A stretch of DNA of 11,122 bases from Lutibacter sp. (GTDB lineage: Bacteria; Bacteroidota; Bacteroidia; Flavobacteriales; Flavobacteriaceae): contig JAKIVA010000067.1 of assembly GCA_021647265.1 (NCBI GenBank), positions 1 through 11,122 on the forward strand, given 5' to 3'. The translations under genes were made by a program, and so were the position numbers. Position 1 is the first letter of the stretch. The number at the start of each line of letters is the position of its first letter. Below, in pieces: positions 6,005 to 11,122 of the stretch. The notes beneath the pieces are model-generated. The model ran no database searches. It worked only from the letters and a program-made list of their open reading frames with translations, and was not told the origin of the DNA.

Positions 6005-7597
6005 TCAATATTCAATAATGCTAAACTCAAGTTGTAAAGGCTGTATTGCACCTATTAACATTGGTATAAACTTATCTCCTAATTTTAAGTACATCTCTGA
6101 AAAATTACGTGTTCTTTCTTCTAAACTTTGATTTGGGAATAAATCATCTTGTAATATTTTAATTCTTTCAACAATGTCTAAAAGTTTACGTTTTTGAGCT
6201 CTTAAAAGCCGTTTCTCAAGATAATCAAGCCCATTTAGTTGTTTTTTTTCTTGTGCATTTACGGCTCCTAAAAAAGAAACATCTGTTTGTTTTGCAAGCT
6301 CTTTCAGCTCATTAAACTGTTGTTGTAAAAATTCTTTTTGGATAGAAAAATCTATTTTAATTTCTGAGATTTCTTTTATTTTTTTTGAAATAAGCTGCTC
6401 TTGTTTTAAAAATAATTCTGGTAAAGATATATGTAGTTTACTACTCTTAGTTAGTTGTTTTTCTGTTATTAACAACACTGAACTTCTCAATAGCAAAATT
6501 GGAAAAATAGCATTTACAGTATCAAAATATTTTTTTAGTTGAAACCAATATGCCAATTCTCCACCTCCACCTATATAACAAAGGTTTGGTAAAATAGTTT
6601 CTTGGTACAATGGTCGCATAATAACATTGGGGCTAAATCGTTCTGGATGTTCAGAAACTTCTTTTAAAATTTCACTTTTAGAAAAAACAATGTTGGTATT
6701 ATTTATTATGTATTGATTCTTTTTAAAAATAATGCGTTCACGTAAGTTTTCATCTAGATAAAATAAGTTAATTTCTCTTGGATTGACCTGTACATTGTAA
6801 TTTTCTTGTAACTTCTTGTTTGTATCAGAAACTTCCTTAAATGACGTGTTGTGTAACAATTCCTCTTTGATTATTGGAGTAAATTGTTTTTTCAATTGAA
6901 TGTCATCACCATCAATAATTACCAAACCATACATCCCAAAAAGTTCATTTACCAAATAACGTGTTGCACTTGTTAAATTATGTTGCTTTAAATAGGCTTT
7001 CTTAAATAATTCTTTCAAATAAATAGCATTTTCCGAATTACCTAACAACTTAGAAAATTCTTCAAAGACAATATCAAACCCTGATGTTTTCAATCTTCCA
7101 ACAGCACCGTTACTTTCTATATTCCAAGCTATTTTTTTTCCTTTAAAGTTAAAGTAGTTAATTTCATCAAAATCGTGATCTTCAGTAGCCATCCAATATA
7201 CAGGTACAAAATTGTATGAAGGAAACTCTTTTTTTAACGTTTTTGTTAAATTAATTGCTGTAATAATTTTATACAAAAAATACAAAGGACCTGTAAAAAT
7301 ATTTAATTGATGTCCTGTTGTTATGGTAAACGTATTTGGGTTTTTTAAAAGATTTATATTTTTAGTTGTTAACGCACTTATGTCAATGTTTTTACTTTGC
7401 TTTGTAAGTGCATCCACTAGAACTTCTCTTTTTTTACTTTTAAAAAAGTCCTGTTTTAATTTAATTTGACTTTTAAAACCTTCAATATCTGGATAGTTTT
7501 GGTAAAAGTTTTTTAAACTTGACTTTTCATCTAAATAATCACAAATCAAATTTGAAAAATAACCAGTATCACGAAAAGGAATATGATGTATTTTCAT
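6005..7597 (-). CDS. bshC: Bacillithiol biosynthesis cysteine-adding enzyme BshC
   Basis: The 530-residue product matches BshC (YllA family), which adds cysteine to GlcN-malate in the last step of bacillithiol synthesis in the cytoplasm. Visible hallmarks are TTGHQLNIFTGPLYFLYK (93-110), the VPVYWMATEDHDFDEIN block (131-147) with its Glu-Asp-His-Asp cluster, NPREINLFYLD (272-282) and RPLYQETILPNLCYIGGGGE (328-347). The C-terminal helical region (about 394-480) is the BshC coiled coil. Length is normal for the family and the start MKIHHIPF fits it. It starts 6 bases after the methyltransferase stop and is followed 36 bases later by the Crp/Fnr gene, so a three-gene operon is likely. BshA and BshB are not in the window. 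The product implies a bacillithiol-type low-molecular-weight thiol in this organism. Confidence 0.95.
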   Translation of the reverse strand: MKIHHIPFRDTGYFSNLICDYLDEKSSLKNFYQNYPDIEGFKSQIKLKQDFFKSKKREVLVDALTKQSKNIDISALTTKNINLLKNPNTFTITTGHQLNIFTGPLYFLYKIITAINLTKTLKKEFPSYNFVPVYWMATEDHDFDEINYFNFKGKKIAWNIESNGAVGRLKTSGFDIVFEEFSKLLGNSENAIYLKELFKKAYLKQHNLTSATRYLVNELFGMYGLVIIDGDDIQLKKQFTPIIKEELLHNTSFKEVSDTNKKLQENYNVQVNPREINLFYLDENLRERIIFKKNQYIINNTNIVFSKSEILKEVSEHPERFSPNVIMRPLYQETILPNLCYIGGGGELAYWFQLKKYFDTVNAIFPILLLRSSVLLITEKQLTKSSKLHISLPELFLKQEQLISKKIKEISEIKIDFSIQKEFLQQQFNELKELAKQTDVSFLGAVNAQEKKQLNGLDYLEKRLLRAQKRKLLDIVERIKILQDDLFPNQSLEERTRNFSEMYLKLGDKFIPMLIGAIQPLQLEFSIIEY

Positions 7598-7603
7598 TAA
7601 AAC

Positions 7604-8254
7604 TTAATTTTTTCTTTGAAATAATGTATAAACATATTCTCTTAAACCTCCTGATGGTTGTGTATAGGTATAATTGAAAGATTTTAACAATTCGAAATCT
7701 TCTCCTAATCGTTCATGGAGCATCTTTTCATTGTAATTAAAAACATCTAATCCACTACATTTTTTTGCTCCTTCTAAATTAAACTCGGCTAAAATTACAT
7801 GCCCTTTTGGTTTAACAACCTTTTTTAACAAATTAAAATATGAATTTTGTTGTTGCTGCGTAGTAAAAAAATGTAAAACAGCTCTATCATGCCACAAATC
7901 AACATCCTTTAACTTTAATAATTCTGTTGGATTGGTTAAATCATCAACAATAAACTGAACTTGAGAATTTTTGTGATTTTCTAAATTATTTTTTAATTCA
8001 ATTAATGCTGATGATGAAATATCATTTACCACAAGATTGGAATACCCTTCATTTAATAACTGTTCAATCAATATACTAGCTCCTGCTCCTGCATTAAAAA
8101 TTTGTGCATTTTTTGATAAATTACACAATGCTATCAACTCTAAAGAAGGTGTTGACTCTTTTTCATACCACCCTAATTTATTTACAGGTGTTTTTTGATA
8201 AGCATTATTCCAATGATTTTCAAAATCATACCCCTCCTTAAAATTATTATCCAT
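7604..8254 (-). CDS. Class I SAM-dependent methyltransferase
   Basis: A 216-residue soluble Rossmann-fold methyltransferase. The N-terminus has the H-W-x-x-x-Y...LGWYEKE...SLELI pattern (14-41) of a widespread small-molecule methyltransferase-like group. The SAM-binding motif I reads IFNAGAGAS (52-60), with Asn in place of the usual Asp and Ala-Gly-Ala in place of Gly-Cys-Gly. The acidic residue ending strand 2 is Asp78 (VVNDIS). Asp104/Asp105 lie in VDDL. DLWHDRAVLHFFT (119-131) fills the motif IV region, and GHVILAEFN...KCSGL (151-168) follows. The substrate is unknown. It is the first gene of the run with bshC only 6 bases downstream, so a link to bacillithiol metabolism or general thiol/toxicant methylation is plausible. 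The glycine-rich loop is still Gly/Ala-rich enough for SAM binding. Confidence 0.85.
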   Translation of the reverse strand: MDNNFKEGYDFENHWNNAYQKTPVNKLGWYEKESTPSLELIALCNLSKNAQIFNAGAGASILIEQLLNEGYSNLVVNDISSSALIELKNNLENHKNSQVQFIVDDLTNPTELLKLKDVDLWHDRAVLHFFTTQQQQNSYFNLLKKVVKPKGHVILAEFNLEGAKKCSGLDVFNYNEKMLHERLGEDFELLKSFNYTYTQPSGGLREYVYTLFQRKN

Positions 8255-8387
8255 TTATTAAAAATTTACTTTTTGTTAAAAGTAAACAATTTATGCTTTC
8301 TGTTTAAATTGCACAAAATATCTAACATTTTTTTAACTAAAATTATATAGAATATTTTTCTACATTTGGAACTTAAACATATCTCTA
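8255..8387. other. Divergent intergenic region between methyltransferase and M14 peptidase genes
   Basis: A 133-base A/T-rich gap with divergent starts at both ends. The plus-strand side has an exact -7 element, listed separately. On the minus-strand side I find only a near-match to TAnnTTTG close to the start codon. A 7-base inverted repeat, CAATTTA (8287-8293) and TAAATTG (8305-8311), lies mid-gap; it may be chance. No small ORF or RNA gene is apparent. Confidence 0.5.
8361..8368 (+). promoter_or_regulatory. Bacteroidota -7 element for the M14 peptidase gene
   Basis: These bases read TACATTTG, an exact match to TAnnTTTG, 19 bases before the ATG at 8388. That spacing predicts a leader of roughly 12-14 bases. 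No clear TTG -33 element is seen at 17-23 bases upstream, only T-rich sequence. Confidence 0.55.
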
Positions 8388-10859
8388 ATGAAAAAAAGTA
8401 TTTTTACAATTATTACTATCTGTTTTTTTAGTATTGTCTCCATTTATTCACAAAATTTAAAATCTCCTGCTGAATTTTTAGGCTATGAACTTGGCTCACA
8501 TTTTACAAGACATTCAAAGGTTATAGATTATTTTAATTATGTAAGTAACACTTCTAAAAATGTTAAACTTGAAAAATATGGTGAAACAAATGAAAACAGA
8601 CCTTTGTATGTGTCTTATATATCTTCAGAAGAAAATATCAATAACTTAGAAGAAATTAGAAAAGATAATTTAAAAAGAACTGGTATTCTAAAAGGTAATG
8701 CTAATTCCAAAATTGGTATTGTTTGGCTAAGTTACAACGTACATGGTAATGAAGCTTCAAGTACAGAAGCTGCAATGCTAACATTATATACTTTAATCAC
8801 AAAAAAACAAGATTGGTTAAAAAATACCATCGTAATAATAGATCCGTGTATAAACCCAGACGGAAGAGAGAGATATGTTAATTGGTATAACCAAACAAAA
8901 AGCACACCCTACAATACAAATCCTGATGCCTCTGAACATCACGAACCATGGCCTGGTGGAAGACCTAACCATTATTTATTTGATTTAAACAGAGATTGGG
9001 CTTGGGCAACACAAGTTGAAACACAACAACGTCTAAAAATATACAATAAATGGATGCCACAAATTCATGTGGATTTCCATGAACAAGGCATAAATAATCC
9101 TTATTATTTTGCTCCAGCATCAGAACCTTTTCATGAGGTTATTACAGACTGGCAGCGTAATTTTCAAATAGAAATTGGTAAAAACCATGCAAAATATTTT
9201 GATAAAAATGGCTGGAGATATTTTACTAAAGAACGATTTGATTTGTTTTATCCAAGTTACGGAGATACCTACCCTACTTATATGGGAGCAATTGGAATGA
9301 CATACGAACAAGCTGGAAATGGAAGATCAGGATTAGGAATTACCCTAGAGAATAAAGAAGTACTTACTTTAAAAGATAGAATATTACACCATACTACAAC
9401 CGGACTTTCAACTGTTGAAGTTGCTGCTGCCAATTCTTCAAAAATGATTACTGAATTCCAAAAATTCTTCAACAATAATAACTTAAAATCCAAAAGTTAT
9501 ATTTTAAGGGGTGATAAAGAAAAAATAAATAGTGTAATTAAACTCTTAAAAAAACATGAAATAGCTAGTTACTTTCCAATACCTAAAACAATTAAGGCGT
9601 ATGATTATTATTCAAAAAAGACTAAAACAATTAAACTAACTAAAAACGATTTAATTGTTTCTACAAATCAGCCAAAAGGGAAAATGGTAAAAGTTTTATT
9701 TGAGCTAGAAGCAAAACTTTCATCGCCTATAACCTATGATATTACAGCTTGGAGCATTCCTTTTGCTTATGGTTTACACGGGTTTTCTTCAGAAGTTGAA
9801 ATTGTAAAAAACACAAGTTCCTCAAACACAAATGGTGTTACTCCTGTACAAATTAATAAAAATACCTATGCATACATTCACAAATGGAATGAAATTTCTG
9901 ATGCTGAATTTCTAGGTGATTTATTAGAGAAAAAGTTCAATGTTCGCTTAAGTAATAAAGATTTTTCAATTAATGGAAAAGAATATAAAAAAGGAACTAT
10001 TGTTATTATGAAAGGAGAGAATAAACATATATCTAATTTTGATGAAACCATTACCAAAATTGCAAATCAACTCAAAACACCTTTAACTTCAACCACAACA
10101 GGGTTTGTAACCTCAGGTTATGATTTTGGATCTTCTTATTTTTCATTGATAAAGCCTAAAAAGATAGCGGTTTTAGCGGGAAATGGTACATCATCTTTAA
10201 GTTTTGGTGAACTATGGCATTTCTTTGAAACACAATTAAACTACCCTCTAAATATAATTAACACCAGCTATTTTAAACAAATTGATTTAACAAAATACCA
10301 AGTTTTAATTTTACCTAATGGCTATCGTTCAAGTAAAGAAACTTTGAAAAAAATTACTGCATTTGCCTCTTCAGGAGGTACAGTTATTGCAATAGGAAGT
10401 TCTTTAAACAATTTTGCTAACAATGATGAATTTTTATTGAAGAAAAACAATTCTGAAGATAAGGATAGCATTAAGCCTAGTGAAAATTTAACTCCTTATG
10501 GTGAACGCCAACGTACAGATATTAAAAAAAGAATTACTGGAAGTATTTTCAAAAGTAATATTGATAATACACATCCATTAGCGTATGGATACACAACTAA
10601 TTATTACAGTTTAAAATTAAGTTCAAACTCATTTAAATTATTAAAGGAAGGTGAAAATGTTGGTTATTTTCCTGAAAATTCAAAAAGCATTTCGGGTTAT
10701 GCTGGTGAGAAAGCAGTAGTTTTTGTATCTAATTCATTACTTTTTGGCGTTGAACATAAAGGCAACGGAAAAATAATTTATATGGTAGACAATCCTTTAT
10801 TTAGATCTTTTTGGGAAAATGGTAAACTCTTTTTTGCAAATGCTGTTTTCTTTAATTAG
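8388..10859 (+). CDS. Secreted M14-family zinc carboxypeptidase-like protein with GATase-like C-terminal domain
   Basis: An 823-residue exported metallopeptidase. Residues 1-22 are a signal peptide ending I-Y-S-Q. The M14 domain (about 25-350) has zinc ligands in HGNEASS (His119, Glu122) and in HVDFHEQG (His231 most likely). It also has NPDGR (156-160), DLNRDW with Asn201/Arg202, and the general-base glutamate in YEQAG (Glu307). A mixed alpha/beta region follows (about 360-580). The tail (about 590-823) resembles a class I glutamine-amidotransferase-like flavodoxin fold (KKIAVLAGN, YQVLILPNG, GGTVIAIGSSL). I cannot see an amidotransferase catalytic triad, so this is probably structural. This arrangement is typical of large Bacteroidota M14 proteins of unknown substrate, likely acting on peptides in the periplasm or outside the cell. 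No type IX secretion C-terminal domain is recognised. It appears monocistronic. Confidence 0.9.
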   Translation: MKKSIFTIITICFFSIVSIYSQNLKSPAEFLGYELGSHFTRHSKVIDYFNYVSNTSKNVKLEKYGETNENRPLYVSYISSEENINNLEEIRKDNLKRTGILKGNANSKIGIVWLSYNVHGNEASSTEAAMLTLYTLITKKQDWLKNTIVIIDPCINPDGRERYVNWYNQTKSTPYNTNPDASEHHEPWPGGRPNHYLFDLNRDWAWATQVETQQRLKIYNKWMPQIHVDFHEQGINNPYYFAPASEPFHEVITDWQRNFQIEIGKNHAKYFDKNGWRYFTKERFDLFYPSYGDTYPTYMGAIGMTYEQAGNGRSGLGITLENKEVLTLKDRILHHTTTGLSTVEVAAANSSKMITEFQKFFNNNNLKSKSYILRGDKEKINSVIKLLKKHEIASYFPIPKTIKAYDYYSKKTKTIKLTKNDLIVSTNQPKGKMVKVLFELEAKLSSPITYDITAWSIPFAYGLHGFSSEVEIVKNTSSSNTNGVTPVQINKNTYAYIHKWNEISDAEFLGDLLEKKFNVRLSNKDFSINGKEYKKGTIVIMKGENKHISNFDETITKIANQLKTPLTSTTTGFVTSGYDFGSSYFSLIKPKKIAVLAGNGTSSLSFGELWHFFETQLNYPLNIINTSYFKQIDLTKYQVLILPNGYRSSKETLKKITAFASSGGTVIAIGSSLNNFANNDEFLLKKNNSEDKDSIKPSENLTPYGERQRTDIKKRITGSIFKSNIDNTHPLAYGYTTNYYSLKLSSNSFKLLKEGENVGYFPENSKSISGYAGEKAVVFVSNSLLFGVEHKGNGKIIYMVDNPLFRSFWENGKLFFANAVFFN

Positions 10860-10911
10860 TATCAATTAAACCCGTTGTGCATTATGATAAAATTTCGTCA
10901 ATTCTAGTGAA

Positions 10912-10934
10912 TTTTAGCCTTTTTAGGCTTAAAA
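10912..10934 (+). terminator. Small stem-loop after the M14 gene
   Basis: AGCCT (10916-10920) and AGGCT (10925-10929) pair around a TTTT loop. TTTT (10912-10915) and AAAA (10931-10934) extend the stem past a single bulged T. It begins 53 bases after the M14 stop codon. No T run follows, so termination is uncertain. Confidence 0.35.
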
Positions 10935-10940
10935 TTAGCT

Positions 10941-10979
10941 TCGAGAATAGGTTTTTTAGTTAAAAACAGCCGTTCTCGA
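10941..10979 (+). repeat. Nested stem-loop with TCGAGAA/TTCTCGA arms
   Basis: TCGAGAA (10941-10947) and TTCTCGA (10973-10979) are perfect 7-base outer arms. GTTTTT (10951-10956) and AAAAAC (10962-10967) are perfect 6-base inner arms with a 5-base loop. The internal spacers are unequal (3 and 5 bases). It could act as a terminator for the M14 gene, or be part of a dispersed palindromic repeat. Confidence 0.45.
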
Positions 10980-11056
10980 TACAATTTAGTAATTAACGTA
11001 AATTCGACTTAAAAAATGTAGCTACTAAAGAAAATTATATTGATTATCAGTACTTT

Positions 11057-11114
11057 GTCAGGTTGAGCGCAGTCGAAACCTATTTAAAAACCTTTCGAAT
11101 GCGCTCAAGGTGAC
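11057..11114. repeat. Palindromic intergenic repeat with 22-base arms
   Basis: The left arm 11057-11078 (core TTGAGCGCAGTCGAAA) pairs with the right arm 11093-11114 (core TTTCGAATGCGCTCAA) at 19 of 22 positions, around a 14-base loop. It is much richer in G/C than its surroundings. The TTGAGCGCAGTCGA core is one I recognise as recurring in intergenic repeats of many Flavobacteriaceae. It is probably a non-autonomous palindromic element that could also act as a bidirectional terminator. Confidence 0.65.
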
Positions 11115-11122
11115 ATTAGCGT

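Larger units (their letters stand above)
10860..11122. other. Gene-free right edge with several stem-loops
   Basis: The final 263 bases hold no convincing ORF on either strand. They contain three separate inverted-repeat structures (10912-10934, 10941-10979, 11057-11114), each listed on its own. Motifs such as TTCTCGATAC and TTGAGCGCAGTCGAAA resemble the dispersed intergenic repeats I recall from flavobacterial genomes, so part or all of this stretch may be repeat-derived. Confidence 0.5.

Noticed and set aside
8287..8311. CAATTTA/TAAATTG inverted repeat as an operator for the bshC run
   Set aside because: Seven A/T-dominated bases per arm are easily found by chance in this composition, and no promoter element adjoins it.
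9120..9493. Two overlapping minus-strand open frames inside the M14 gene
   Set aside because: Antisense shadows without domain features, in a region encoding conserved M14 catalytic residues on the plus strand.
10941..10979. Nested arms as an integron attC site
   Set aside because: The unequal spacers and lack of R/L core motifs do not fit attC, and no integrase or cassette is in the window.

Overview
The window looks like chromosomal DNA from a marine or soil flavobacterium (Bacteroidota, family Flavobacteriaceae). The DNA is very AT-rich. Starts lack Shine-Dalgarno motifs and sit behind A/T-rich leaders. Two divergent gaps carry exact copies of the Bacteroidota -7 promoter element TAnnTTTG. 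The gene content also fits: a BshC bacillithiol enzyme, a PepSY-like secreted protein, a large M14 peptidase with a signal peptide, and Xth-type exonuclease. I see no rRNA, tRNA, CRISPR array, transposase or phage gene. The window holds eleven protein genes, all apparently intact.

Left block (about 130-4202, all minus strand). Read in transcription order, this is a YflT-like stress protein with a glycine-rich hydrophobic core, a YfdX-family lipoprotein, and a secreted PepSY-like protein with two repeats. After a hairpin-bearing gap come two tandem 245-residue coiled-coil paralogues of unknown function and a short SpoIIAA-like (STAS/SEC14) protein. The members I can place suggest a stress or envelope-stress cluster. 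The paralogue pair is the least explained part of the window. A candidate promoter with a 40-base nested inverted repeat lies upstream of the first gene, and a candidate terminator lies beyond the last.

Middle block. Exonuclease III (xth, plus strand) converges on a Crp/Fnr-type regulator (minus strand). A nested, A/T-only inverted repeat spans both stop codons and probably ends transcription in both directions. The regulator is the last gene of a tight minus-strand run: class I methyltransferase, then bshC (6-base gap), then the regulator (36-base gap). This links a SAM methyltransferase and a cyclic-nucleotide-type regulator to bacillithiol synthesis. I raise N-methylation of bacillithiol as a hypothesis.

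Right block. A divergently transcribed, secreted M14 zinc carboxypeptidase-like protein of 823 residues has an exact -7 element just upstream. After it come about 260 bases without a gene, holding several stem-loops and a 22-base-arm palindrome. That palindrome resembles the dispersed intergenic repeats of flavobacterial genomes.

Family names come from motif recognition by eye; no database search was run.
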